Positions 8,580 through 17,259 of a stretch of 64,000 nucleotides of DNA are shown piece after piece. This DNA comes from CAVYVZ01 sp963772065. GTDB lineage: Bacteria; Acidobacteriota; Vicinamibacteria; Vicinamibacterales; UBA2999. The notes under the pieces are model-generated. The model saw only the letters and a program-made list of their open reading frames with translations, had not been told where the DNA came from and did not search any database. How positions within the stretch are numbered: the stretch's first letter is position 1; each line of letters starts with the position of its first letter. The position numbers were made by a program, and so were the translations under genes. Where the stretch lies: positions 310,001-374,000 of the forward strand of contig CAVYVZ010000002.1 of assembly GCA_963772065.1 (NCBI GenBank). Reading direction: 5' to 3'.

Positions 8580-10169
8580 CTAGCGGACGCGCACGCGCGA
8601 CTGCTCGTGCATGAACTGCTGGACGTAGTACGGGCCGCCGCTGCCGCGGCCGGTGGAGCCGCTCGCCTTCCAGCCGCCGAACGGGTTCACGCCGGGCCAT
8701 GCGCCGGTTGTGGCGCCGGCCTTGCGATTCACGTAAAGCACGCCGGCGTGGACTCTCTGCGAAAAGCGATCGATCTCGCGCTCGTCCTCCGAGTAGAGTC
8801 CGGCAGTCAATCCGTACTCGGTCGAATTCGCCTGCTCGATCGCCTCGTCCAGCGAGGCCACCTCGCAAACGACCGTCAACGGCACGAACAGCTCCTGCGC
8901 GAGCAGCGAACAGTCGGCGCTCACGTTGTCGATGATCGTCGGCTCCACGTAGTATCCGTGCTCCAGGTCGCCGTCGCGGAGGCGCCGCCCGCCGAACACC
9001 ACGCGTCCGCCTTCGCTTCGAGCCTGGGCGATTGCGGCCTCGAACCGCTGCACCGCTGCTTCGTTGATCACGGGGCCAACCGCAACGCCCCGCTCCAGCG
9101 GATTCCCGACCTTCACCGCCCGCAGCTTCTCGACGAACATGTCGAGGAACCTGGGCTTGATATCGCGATGGACGAACACTCGCGAGCAGGCGGAGCATTT
9201 CTGGCCCTGCGCGCTGAAGGCGGATCGGCCGATCCCCATGGTGGCCTTCTCGAGGTCGGCGCTCCTCATCACGATGGCCGGATTCTTTCCACCCATCTCG
9301 AGGATGAGCGGCCGGGGCAGGCTTCGCTGCGCGTTGTCGCGAATCATCTTCATGCCGACCGCCGTGGAGCCCGTGAAGACGATGCCGTCGATGCCGGAGT
9401 GGTCGATGAGCGCCTGTCCAACCGTGTTGCCCGTACCGGTCACGACGTTGAACACGCCAGCCGGCACACCCGCCTGCTGCGCCAGCTCGTACAGCTTCAC
9501 GCCGAGGAGCGGTGTGTCCGACGCCGGCTTGAACACGACAGTATTGCCGGTCACGAGCGCGGCTCCCGCCGGCCCCGCCGCGAGGGCAAGCGGAAAGTTG
9601 AACGGCGAGATGACCGCCCACACGCCATAGGGGCGCAGGAGGCTCACGTTCTGCTCGTGCGCGTCGAGCGTATCCATCTGGCGGATGAAGCCGTCGTTCT
9701 CTTCGATCTGGCGGCAGTAGTACTCAATGAGGTCGGCTGACTCCTCGACATCGCCGAGGCATTCGATCCTCGTCTTGCCCGTTTCGTATCCCATCAACGC
9801 CGACAGCTCGACCCGATTGGCGTGGATGACCTGGGCGAGCCGCCGCAGAACATCGACGCGGTCTTCCCAGCGCATCGACGACCAGGCCGGAAAGGCCTCA
9901 TGCGCGGCGCGGACGGCCTCGTCGACATGTTCACGCGTACCGCGCTGAAAGCGGCCGATGAGGATGCGCGTGTCGATCGGGCTTCTATCCTCGAACTGCT
10001 CGTCGGCGGCGACGGGCGTGCCGCCGATGAACATCGGGAAGGTATCGCCAAGGCGGGTCCTGACGGTCGTCACCGCGCGATCCAGGTCGCGGTGCAGATC
10101 GTCCATGCGCTCCGCCATCATCGTCGCGTAGGTCACTTTGGGATGATTACGCCGCACGTCCGTCGCCAT
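8580..10169 (-). CDS. pruA: L-glutamate gamma-semialdehyde (P5C) dehydrogenase
   Basis: Aldehyde dehydrogenase of 529 residues that oxidises glutamate semialdehyde, from P5C, to glutamate with NAD, the second step of proline use. Motifs are SPFNFPLAL (about 188-196), GSTAVG (267-272), general base Glu291 in LEMGGKNP, catalytic Cys325 in GQKCSACSR, and the P5CDH-typical tail NRKAGATTGAWPGVNPFGGWK. Length and tail fit the RocA/PruA group better than generic aldehyde dehydrogenases. No proline dehydrogenase gene is next to it. A modest AAAGAG precedes ATG 10169. Confidence 0.9.
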   Translation of the reverse strand: MATDVRRNHPKVTYATMMAERMDDLHRDLDRAVTTVRTRLGDTFPMFIGGTPVAADEQFEDRSPIDTRILIGRFQRGTREHVDEAVRAAHEAFPAWSSMRWEDRVDVLRRLAQVIHANRVELSALMGYETGKTRIECLGDVEESADLIEYYCRQIEENDGFIRQMDTLDAHEQNVSLLRPYGVWAVISPFNFPLALAAGPAGAALVTGNTVVFKPASDTPLLGVKLYELAQQAGVPAGVFNVVTGTGNTVGQALIDHSGIDGIVFTGSTAVGMKMIRDNAQRSLPRPLILEMGGKNPAIVMRSADLEKATMGIGRSAFSAQGQKCSACSRVFVHRDIKPRFLDMFVEKLRAVKVGNPLERGVAVGPVINEAAVQRFEAAIAQARSEGGRVVFGGRRLRDGDLEHGYYVEPTIIDNVSADCSLLAQELFVPLTVVCEVASLDEAIEQANSTEYGLTAGLYSEDEREIDRFSQRVHAGVLYVNRKAGATTGAWPGVNPFGGWKASGSTGRGSGGPYYVQQFMHEQSRVRVR

Positions 10170-10194
10170 CTCTTTGGTCTCCGGTCTCTGGTTT

Positions 10195-12327
10195 CTAGTC
10201 TTTGGTGCTCGTTCCCGGTTCGCCGTTCAGAGCGTTCGCCGCGCGGTCGAGCGCCGCTGCGAGTCGTTGTTCCTGCTGCGCCACACGTGCCGTGTTGCGT
10301 GCCCGGACCGCTTCAGCCAATCCAGGAAGCACTTCTGGCGCATAGGTGTACTTCGGCGCATAGATCTGGTGGCGGTACCAGGGCCGGTCGGGAATGCCCT
10401 GCATGTCCAGGAAGCCGCGCTCTGCCTGCATCAGGGCGCGATTGATCGCGGCAAGCGCCGCCCCGTCGTTGCGCTCGAGCGCGCTTGCCGCGCGCGTCGC
10501 AGCAAGACCGGCGGCACGGGTGAAGCGGTCGCTGGCGCTCCGCGCCTCGGCAAACGTCCTGCCGGCTTCGTGCTCGATCTCCTTCAGGAACTCGCCAACG
10601 CGCGCCGCGTACGGCCGGTAATCGAGCGGAAGCAGATCGGCGTTGGCAAGGCGGGCCGACATGACCGCCCAGAGGCGCGTCATCGCGGCGTGATACCGGA
10701 ACCCCGGGTCGCCGACGCGCGATACCCATTGATGGTTGTCGTAGATGGAGTGATACACGCCATACGGACCATCGAACGCCATGTCGACGATGGGAACGCC
10801 GATGAAGTTGAGGAACACCGTATAGTCCGAGCCGCTGCCGAGCCTGTTGTTCACGAGATCCGTACCGGCACCCGTCGGAAGCGAGCCGCGCTCCTTCATG
10901 CTGCGCGACGTCCATGCCGCGGTGAGCGGCACTTTCGTCGCCGGGTCGCGGACCGCAGCCGCCGCTTCGGTGACAAAGCGGTTGAGCGACGGAACCGCGG
11001 CGGCCGTCAGGTTCGGACCCGACGCGGAGCTGTCGACGTTCAGGTACGCGACGGCTTTCTCACGCACCTCCCGCTCGAACTGCTCGCCCCATTCGGTCGA
11101 GGACGTCAGCGTCCATTCTTCGGCATCCCAGCTGGCGAACACGATGGTGCGCTTTGGGCGGCTTCCATTCTTGAGCTCGGCCCCGAGCGCCCGGGCCAGC
11201 TCCATCATCGATGCGGAGCCACTCGACGGATCGACGCCGCCATACACCCACGCGTCGCGGTGATTGCCCACGATGATCCAGCGGTCAGGCTCCGCCGCGC
11301 CGCGAATTTTCGCCGTGACGGTCCAGATCGGCCGCACCTTGTCGTCGTTGCGGACTCTGATGCGGACGGCGGTTGGTCCGGGTCCGACGCGGTATGTGAA
11401 AGGCAGACCGCCCTGCCAGGCGCGCGGCGCTTCGGGGCCCGCGAGTGTTTCGAGGAGCACGCGTGCGTCCTTGTACGACATCGGCACGCTGACGATGGCC
11501 GGCAGCGACGCGGCTTCGCGCGCGGTGATGCGCTTCGCGCCAGGTACCGAAGCCCATCCCGGCGTCAATGGATCGCCGGGGACCATGAAGTCGTACACGA
11601 TGCCGCCGCGCTGAATGTGGCTCTCGGGTCCCCAGGGGCCTTCCGGGTACACCTTTCCCTTTCCGTACCCATCGTCCGCCGGGTCCGAGTAGATGATGAT
11701 GCCCGCGGCACCGCGCTGCTGCGCCGTGAGCGCCTTGAAGCCGCGATAGCTGTAGGGCACCGAATACCGGACCAGCGCGATTTTCCCCTTCACGTCGATG
11801 CCCCGTGCCGCGAGCCAATCGTAGTCGGCGGGATTGCCGCTCCCCGCGTACACCACCGGCGCACTGATGTCGCCGGCTGCGCTGTACGCGTGATACGTCA
11901 CGCCCGCGTCGGCGAACGTGTCCTCGTCGCCGTCGATCGGCTCCTCGCGCAATGACGCGCGCCACGCTCGTGGGGCCGTCATGTCGACGCTTACCTCTTC
12001 GGCGTACGGAAGCAGCACCTCGTGCTCGATGATCTGCACATCTTCGAGCCCGGCCTTCCGCCACTCGGCGGCCGTCCATTCCGCGAGCTCACGATCGCGC
12101 GGCGTGCCTGCGACGTGCGGCTTGCTCGTCAGGTAGCGATGATCTGCCTGGATTCGCTCGGTCGACGGAAAGCGCAGCAGGCGTTCTTCCAGCTTCCGTT
12201 GTGGCGCCAGACTCTCTGCACCGAAGCCGAAGATGGCGCCCGATTCCGCCGCGGCGCCGAGAGCGATGAGCGCGACGGCCGATGCCGCCGCTCCGGCCGA
12301 AGCGACCAGAATTCGCGCCCGACGCAT
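10195..12327 (-). CDS. M28 metallopeptidase, PSMA/glutamate carboxypeptidase II-like
   Basis: Predicted exported or membrane-anchored zinc peptidase of 710 residues. An N-terminal hydrophobic segment (about 8-27) is followed by a PA insert (ISAPVVYAGSGNPADYDWLA...GAAGIIIYSDPADDG) and the M28 catalytic core: NHRDAWVYGGVDPSSG (His and Asp ligands), SWDAEEW (catalytic Glu) and GVYHSIYDNHQW (last His). A TfR-like dimerisation domain ends the protein. The family releases C-terminal Glu or Asp from small peptides. A related protein is encoded at 43485-45590. TAGTAT lies eight bases before ATG 12327, suggesting a very short or absent leader. Confidence 0.9.
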   Translation of the reverse strand: MRRARILVASAGAAASAVALIALGAAAESGAIFGFGAESLAPQRKLEERLLRFPSTERIQADHRYLTSKPHVAGTPRDRELAEWTAAEWRKAGLEDVQIIEHEVLLPYAEEVSVDMTAPRAWRASLREEPIDGDEDTFADAGVTYHAYSAAGDISAPVVYAGSGNPADYDWLAARGIDVKGKIALVRYSVPYSYRGFKALTAQQRGAAGIIIYSDPADDGYGKGKVYPEGPWGPESHIQRGGIVYDFMVPGDPLTPGWASVPGAKRITAREAASLPAIVSVPMSYKDARVLLETLAGPEAPRAWQGGLPFTYRVGPGPTAVRIRVRNDDKVRPIWTVTAKIRGAAEPDRWIIVGNHRDAWVYGGVDPSSGSASMMELARALGAELKNGSRPKRTIVFASWDAEEWTLTSSTEWGEQFEREVREKAVAYLNVDSSASGPNLTAAAVPSLNRFVTEAAAAVRDPATKVPLTAAWTSRSMKERGSLPTGAGTDLVNNRLGSGSDYTVFLNFIGVPIVDMAFDGPYGVYHSIYDNHQWVSRVGDPGFRYHAAMTRLWAVMSARLANADLLPLDYRPYAARVGEFLKEIEHEAGRTFAEARSASDRFTRAAGLAATRAASALERNDGAALAAINRALMQAERGFLDMQGIPDRPWYRHQIYAPKYTYAPEVLPGLAEAVRARNTARVAQQEQRLAAALDRAANALNGEPGTSTKD

Positions 12328-12338
12328 AGGCTCGGATA

Positions 12339-13907
12339 CTAACGTGCCCTCAGGTCGCGTGCAATTTCACGCGCCGCGTTCTTGCCACTGCCGCCCGTGA
12401 GGAACCCGCCCGGATGCGTGCCGGCGCCGCAGAGATAAAGCCCCTCGATTGGCCCTCGATACTGCGCGTAGCCAAGGAGCGGCCTCATCGTCAGGAGCTG
12501 ATCCAATGCGAGCTCGCCGTGGAAGACGTGGCCGCCGGCGAAGCCGTAGTCGCGCTCGAGCTCTGCGGGCGTGATCACCTGCGAGGCGATCACCTGCGCC
12601 TCGATGCCCGGTGCGTACCGCCCAAGCGTCTGCATGACGGCATCGCGGAGCGGTTCACGCGCCGCGTCCCAGGTCATGCCGCGCAGCGAGTAGGGCGCGA
12701 AGTGCGCGTAGATGGACATCACGTGGGCGCCGGGCGGCGCGAGCGACGGATCGAGGATCGATGGAATCGCGGCGTCGAGCCACGGCTCGCTCGAGAGCTG
12801 GCCGTACTTGGCGTGATCGAACGCGCGCTCGAGATAGTCGATCTCCGGTCCGATGTGGATCCGGCCGGACAGCGACTCCGGCCCCAGGCTGCCACGGAAA
12901 GTGGGAAGGCTCGACAACGCCAGGTTCACCTTCGCAATCGTCCCGTGCGCCCGGTAGTTCCGCATCTTGGTCAGGAAGTCCGGCGTGAGATCGACCGGAT
13001 CCACGAGTCCGAGGAACGTCGTCTTCGGATCGGCGGCGGAGATGACGGCACGCGCAGCGATCTCTTCACCCGTGCTCAACACCACGCCCGTCGCATGCTC
13101 GTTGCGGACCGCGATTCGCGAAACGGTCGCTCCCGTGCGAATCTGCGCGCCCGCTGCCTCCGCGGCCTTCGCCATTGCGTCGGTGAGCGCGCCGGGACCG
13201 CCACGTACCTGCGCGCCCACGGCCAGCCGCCGGTGCGCCTCGCGCATCAGGAGCACGAGAGCGCTTCCCGCCGACCACGGACCGAGCATCGTGCCCGAGA
13301 CGCCTGCCGCGGCAATCGACGCCGAGAGCAGCTCCGTTTCGAACCACTCGTGCATCAGGTCGGCCACGGCCATCGGCCCCCAGCGGAGCAGGCGGTAGCC
13401 GTCCTTCTTTCCGAGCGCGCGGAACTTCCGGCCGGTGCGCAGCATGTTCCAGGCGTCACCTGCCGTCGGGCTGTCGATGCTCGGAGGGGTGATCGTGAGT
13501 ACGGATGCGATGACCGACGAGATCCGCGACATCGCCTCGCGGTATGCGGGATACGCCTCCGCGTCCTTCGAGCTGAACGCCCGGATCGATTCGGCGCTGC
13601 GGCGGACGTCGTTGTAGAGGACGAGCGCACGGCCGTCCGCGCCGGGGGCGAAGATCTGGGCCTCCGAGCGCAGGAACTCGACACCGTGGCGGCGGAGGTC
13701 CATCTCCGACGAGACCTCCTTCCACAGCAGGCCCGTGGAATGCGCCAGCGTCGGGCAGCGAAAGCCGGCATGCAGCTCGCCGGTGATCGCGCCGCCGCCA
13801 ATCGTGTCGCGCCGCTCGATGACGAGCGGCTTCAGTCCCGCTTTCGCGAGGTAGTAGGCTGCCGTGAGGCCGTTGTGACCACCTCCGATAATGACGATGT
13901 CGGCCAT
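12339..13907 (-). CDS. FAD-dependent oxidoreductase, phytoene dehydrogenase/PYROXD2-like (paralogue 2)
   Basis: Flavoprotein of 522 residues with a Rossmann FAD site (DIVIIGGGHNGLTAAYYLAKAG, residues 3-24), a family-typical LAHSTGLLW segment and a C-terminal FAD motif (GLYLCGAGTHPGGFLTGGSGKNAA). It belongs to the amine oxidase/phytoene desaturase superfamily, near PYROXD2 and CrtO-like ketolases. No carotenoid genes are nearby, so a carotenoid substrate is unlikely. ATG 13907 directly follows the TGA of the upstream paralogue. The pair is a tandem duplication in one operon. Confidence 0.85.
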   Translation of the reverse strand: MADIVIIGGGHNGLTAAYYLAKAGLKPLVIERRDTIGGGAITGELHAGFRCPTLAHSTGLLWKEVSSEMDLRRHGVEFLRSEAQIFAPGADGRALVLYNDVRRSAESIRAFSSKDAEAYPAYREAMSRISSVIASVLTITPPSIDSPTAGDAWNMLRTGRKFRALGKKDGYRLLRWGPMAVADLMHEWFETELLSASIAAAGVSGTMLGPWSAGSALVLLMREAHRRLAVGAQVRGGPGALTDAMAKAAEAAGAQIRTGATVSRIAVRNEHATGVVLSTGEEIAARAVISAADPKTTFLGLVDPVDLTPDFLTKMRNYRAHGTIAKVNLALSSLPTFRGSLGPESLSGRIHIGPEIDYLERAFDHAKYGQLSSEPWLDAAIPSILDPSLAPPGAHVMSIYAHFAPYSLRGMTWDAAREPLRDAVMQTLGRYAPGIEAQVIASQVITPAELERDYGFAGGHVFHGELALDQLLTMRPLLGYAQYRGPIEGLYLCGAGTHPGGFLTGGSGKNAAREIARDLRAR

Positions 13908-15497
13908 TCAGCGGGTATCGGAGAGGATCTTCATTGCCGCGTTTCGTCCGGGTGCGCCCATGATGCCGCCGCCCGGATGCGTGGCCGAGCCGCACATGTA
14001 CAGGCTGTCGACAGGCGTCTTGTACTGCGCCCAGCCGGGAGCAGGACGCAGGAAGAACAGCTGTTCGAGGGTGAGCTCGCCCTGAAAGATGTTTCCTTCC
14101 GAGAGGCCCCACTCGCGCTCGAGATCGAGGGGCGTGACGACTTGCCGGTGGAGAATGATGCGCTTCAGATTGGGCGCGAACTGCGAGAGCGTCTCGATGA
14201 CGGTGTCGCCAAACGCCTCACGCTTCTCGTCCCACGTTCCTTCCTTCAAGTGGTACGGCGCGTACTGCACGAAGCACGACATCACATGCTTGCCGGGCGG
14301 CGCCACCGACGGATCGGTCAGCGACGGGATCACGATGTCGACGTACGGTCGGCGCGAGAAGCGCCCGTACTTCGCATCGTCATACGCCCGCTCCATGTAG
14401 TCCACGCTCGGCGAGATCGAGACGGCGCCGCGCAGGTGCGCGTGCGGGTCGCTGGCGCTCGTATGCTTCGGCACGGGAAAGTCGGGCAGCGCATCGAGCG
14501 CGAGGTTCACCTTGCCCGACGAGCCGCGGAACTTGTAGCGGTGGATGTCGGCGGTGAAATCGTCGGGCAGCAGGCCCGGCTCCATCATGCGGACGAACGT
14601 CAACCTGGGATCGACGCTCGATACGACGAGGCTGGCCTGGAGCTCATCGCCGTTCGTGAGCACCACGCCGTGCGCCTTGTTGCCGCGAACGAGAATCCGC
14701 TCGACCGACACCTGCGTGCGAATCTCGACGCCCGCCTCGGTCGCCGCCGCGGCGATCGCGTTCGAGATGGCGCCCGTGCCGCCGCGGCAGAGACCCCACG
14801 AGCGGAACGCGCCGTCAATCTCGCCCATGTAATGGTGCAGGAGCACATACGCCGTGCCGGGCGAGCGCACACCCAGGAAGGTGCCAATGATCCCCGATGC
14901 CGACATCGTGGCCTTGAGCACGTCGGTCTCGAACCACTGATCGAGAAAATCGACCGCGCTCATGGTCATCAGCTGGATCTGGTTGTACTGGTCCTGCCGC
15001 GAGAGGTGCTGAAAGCGGCGGGCGAGGAAGAGCAGCTTCTGAAGCCCGCGGGGGTCGAGTGACGTGGGGTCGGGCGGCAGCATGCTGAGGATCGGCTTCA
15101 CGAACCGGCCCATCTCGACCATCGCCTTGCCGTATTCGTCGTATGCCTCCGCATCGACGCGGGAGTGACGGGCGATCTCACGCCGCGTCTTCGCGTGGTC
15201 GTTGACGCGCCAGAGATAGTCGCCGCTCGGCATCGGCGTGTACGTGCCGTCGAGCGGGAGGATCTCGAGGCCGTGCCGCGGAAGGTCGAGCTCGCGGATG
15301 ATCTCGGGCCGCAGCAGCGACACGACGTACGAACAGACGGAGAACTTGAAGCCCGGAAAGACCTCTTCGGTCACCGCCGCGCCGCCGAGCACGTGCCGGC
15401 GTTCGAGCACGAGCACCTTGCGTCCCGCGCGTGCCAGATAGGCGGCCGTCGTCAGCCCGTTGTGACCGCCGCCGATGACGATGACGTCGTACTTCAC
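13908..15497 (-). CDS. FAD-dependent oxidoreductase, phytoene dehydrogenase/PYROXD2-like (paralogue 1)
   Basis: Flavoprotein of 529 residues: GTG start, then VIVIGGGHNGLTTAAYLARAG (dinucleotide fold), an E at the end of beta-2 (VLVLERRHVLGG) and a C-terminal FAD block (SLYMCGSATHPGGGIMGAPGRNAA). It is clearly homologous along its length to the next gene (YFVQYAPY versus YAHFAPYSL, WGLSEGNIFQGELTLEQL versus YGFAGGHVFHGELALDQL). TAGAAT lies eight bases before the start and no Shine-Dalgarno is evident. Substrate unknown. Confidence 0.86.
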   Translation of the reverse strand: MKYDVIVIGGGHNGLTTAAYLARAGRKVLVLERRHVLGGAAVTEEVFPGFKFSVCSYVVSLLRPEIIRELDLPRHGLEILPLDGTYTPMPSGDYLWRVNDHAKTRREIARHSRVDAEAYDEYGKAMVEMGRFVKPILSMLPPDPTSLDPRGLQKLLFLARRFQHLSRQDQYNQIQLMTMSAVDFLDQWFETDVLKATMSASGIIGTFLGVRSPGTAYVLLHHYMGEIDGAFRSWGLCRGGTGAISNAIAAAATEAGVEIRTQVSVERILVRGNKAHGVVLTNGDELQASLVVSSVDPRLTFVRMMEPGLLPDDFTADIHRYKFRGSSGKVNLALDALPDFPVPKHTSASDPHAHLRGAVSISPSVDYMERAYDDAKYGRFSRRPYVDIVIPSLTDPSVAPPGKHVMSCFVQYAPYHLKEGTWDEKREAFGDTVIETLSQFAPNLKRIILHRQVVTPLDLEREWGLSEGNIFQGELTLEQLFFLRPAPGWAQYKTPVDSLYMCGSATHPGGGIMGAPGRNAAMKILSDTR

Positions 15498-15534
15498 GAA
15501 CGGTCATTCTATAACCCATCACGCTCTCGCGTCC

Positions 15535-15671
15535 TCGGTGCAATCTCTCTTCGTTCGTCGGTGCAATCCCTCTTCGTTCGTCGGTGCAATCCCTCGTCGC
15601 TGTTGGTGCAACGGCACGGACGAGCGATGCGCCGATTGCACCGACGAGCGCCGCCGGATTGCACCGACAAG
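15535..15671. repeat. GGTGCAATC intergenic repeat cluster, copy 3
   Basis: Same design as the copies at 21 and 3262: direct units TCTTCGTTCGTCGGTGCAATC on the left and inverted units (GATTGCACCGACGAGCG, GATTGCACCGACAAG) on the right. Here the core is GCAATC, not GCGATC, and the change is matched in both arms. It fills the divergent gap between the oxidoreductase and GcvT-like genes and ends five bases before the -10 box of the latter. Confidence 0.75.
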
Positions 15672-15675
15672 TATC

Positions 15676-15688
15676 TATAATGATTTCG
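15676..15688 (+). promoter_or_regulatory. Leaderless-type -10 box before the GcvT-like gene
   Basis: TATAAT (15676-15681), six bases (GATTTC), then GTG 15688. There is no Shine-Dalgarno. The box abuts repeat copy 3. Confidence 0.6.
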
Positions 15689-16887
15689 TGCCGATCGGAA
15701 CGGCGTTCCACGAACGCACCTTCGCCCTCTGCGAGTCGCTCAGCTACCGCGAGTGGTCTGGCTACTACACGGTCAGTGCCTACGAGACACACCACGAGCA
15801 CGAGTACAACGCGATCAGGAACGCGGCCGCGCTCATCGACATCTCGCCGCTCTTCAAGTACCGCGTCACCGGACGCGACGCAGCACGCCTCGTCAACCGC
15901 GTGATCACCCGCGACGTCGAGAAGATGCAGGTCGGCCAGGTCTACTACACGCCCTGGTGCGACGAGCACGGGAAGGTGATCGACGACGGCACCGTGTCAC
16001 GCCTGGCGCAGAATGCGTTTCGGTGGACCGCGGCGGATCCGAGCCTGCGCTGGTTCCGGCAGAACGCCGCGGGGATGGACGTGGACATCGAGGACATCTC
16101 CGAGCAGGTGGCCGCGCTGGCGCTGCAGGGACCGACGGCCGCTCGCGTGCTGCGTGCGGTGGCCGAGGCGGACATCGACGGTCTCAAGTATTTCCGCGTC
16201 ACGCGCGGGACGATCGCCGGCGTGCAGGTGGATATCTCGCGCACCGGCTACACCGGCGATCTCGGCTATGAAATCTGGGTGGCCTGGGACTCGGCGCTCA
16301 CCGTGTGGGACGCGCTGATGCAGGGCGGGTCGCCTTTCGACATCAAACCGGCCGGCATGCTCGCGCTCGATGTCGCGCGCGTCGAAGCGGGGCTGCTCCT
16401 CATCGACGTGGATTTCAACAGCAGCAAGAAGTCGCTGATCGAAACGCAGAAGTACACGCCCTATGAGATGGGCCTCGGCCGCCTCGTGCAGCTCGAGAAG
16501 GCGCCGTTCGTCGGGCGGCACGCCCTCGCCGACGAGCAGCGCCGCGGCCCGAAGCAGATGATCGTCGGCCTCGAGGTGGACTGGACCGAAATGGAGACGA
16601 TCTACGACCGTCTGGGGCTTGCGCCCGTGGCGCCGGCGGCCGCGTCACGGGTCCACGTGCCGGTGTTTCGCGACGGACGGCAGGTCGGCAAGGCCACCAC
16701 CACAACCTGGTCGCCCACGTTGAAGCGCATGATCGCGCTGGCCACGGTGGACGCGCCGCATTTCGGCGACGGCACCCGCCTGGAGATCGAGATGACCGTG
16801 GAAGCGGTGCGTCATCACGTCGGCGCCACGGTTGTGAAAACGCCCTTCTTCAATCCGCCCAGGAAGACGGCGACCCCGCCGGCCTAG
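15688..16887 (+). CDS. GcvT-like aminomethyltransferase family protein
   Basis: Protein of 399 residues with the folate-binding GcvT fold: LIDISPLFKYRVTGRDA, GKVIDDGTVSRL, the family-typical SRTGYTGDLGYEIW and C-terminal barrel GLEVDWTEME...TTTTWSPTLKRMIALA. The GTG start is chosen from the promoter spacing and because earlier codons derive from the repeat. It differs from glycine-cleavage T protein (no gcvH or gcvP nearby) and could demethylate an N- or S-methyl compound with tetrahydrofolate as acceptor. The substrate cannot be assigned. The stop overlaps the stop of the convergent membrane-protein gene by three bases. Confidence 0.8.
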   Translation: MPIGTAFHERTFALCESLSYREWSGYYTVSAYETHHEHEYNAIRNAAALIDISPLFKYRVTGRDAARLVNRVITRDVEKMQVGQVYYTPWCDEHGKVIDDGTVSRLAQNAFRWTAADPSLRWFRQNAAGMDVDIEDISEQVAALALQGPTAARVLRAVAEADIDGLKYFRVTRGTIAGVQVDISRTGYTGDLGYEIWVAWDSALTVWDALMQGGSPFDIKPAGMLALDVARVEAGLLLIDVDFNSSKKSLIETQKYTPYEMGLGRLVQLEKAPFVGRHALADEQRRGPKQMIVGLEVDWTEMETIYDRLGLAPVAPAAASRVHVPVFRDGRQVGKATTTTWSPTLKRMIALATVDAPHFGDGTRLEIEMTVEAVRHHVGATVVKTPFFNPPRKTATPPA

Positions 16888-17240
16888 ATCTTTCGCGCTC
16901 GCCGTGCTGCCATGAACGACTTCACGCACAGCACGACGAACAGACCTGTCAGCACGGTCATCGCCAGCTGCGAGTAGAGCGCAATGGCCGACCGCACGCC
17001 GGCGGGCGTACGCAGCAGGCTCATGAGCGCGCCGAGGAACCCAACGAGGGCCACCACCGCCGCGGCGTGCATCGCGTGCTTGCGCGACGCCTCCGACCGC
17101 GCGATGAAGCCGAGCACGACCAACAGCAAGCCGAATGCCGCGGGAATGAGCGCCGTGAAGCTGCTCGTTCCGGTCAGGAAGTACCCGGCGAAGCCAATCA
17201 ACGTGAGGACCAGCCCGAAAAGAATAGTCGTAGAAGCCAT
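16884..17240 (-). CDS. Small four-helix membrane protein of unknown function
   Basis: 118 residues with four hydrophobic segments (about 4-22, 28-46, 58-78, 86-108) and a basic tail MAARRARKI. I do not recognise the family. The start ATG 17240 lies inside a perfect palindrome that also holds the start of the divergent serine hydrolase gene, so both probably use one symmetrical promoter. Confidence 0.75.
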   Translation of the reverse strand: MASTTILFGLVLTLIGFAGYFLTGTSSFTALIPAAFGLLLVVLGFIARSEASRKHAMHAAAVVALVGFLGALMSLLRTPAGVRSAIALYSQLAMTVLTGLFVVLCVKSFMAARRARKI

Positions 17241-17259
17241 GCGGTAAATTTACCGCATG
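17238..17259. promoter_or_regulatory. Perfect 22-bp palindrome: symmetrical bidirectional leaderless promoter
   Basis: CAT, then GCGGTAAATTTACCGC, then ATG: the whole 17238-17259 segment is its own reverse complement. The two ends are the start codons of the divergent genes. On each strand TAAATT is followed by TACCGC and ATG, the same six-base -10-to-start spacing seen elsewhere here. Both transcripts would be leaderless from overlapping -10 elements. It could also be a repressor site. Confidence 0.65.

Noticed and set aside
12414..15062. 882-codon plus-strand frame opposite the two oxidoreductases
   Set aside because: Shadow frame: it spans two real genes and their junction and has low-complexity Arg/Glu/His-rich composition.
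12339..15497. Carotenoid biosynthesis cluster
   Set aside because: Only phytoene-dehydrogenase-like flavoproteins are present; no synthase, cyclase or isoprenoid genes.
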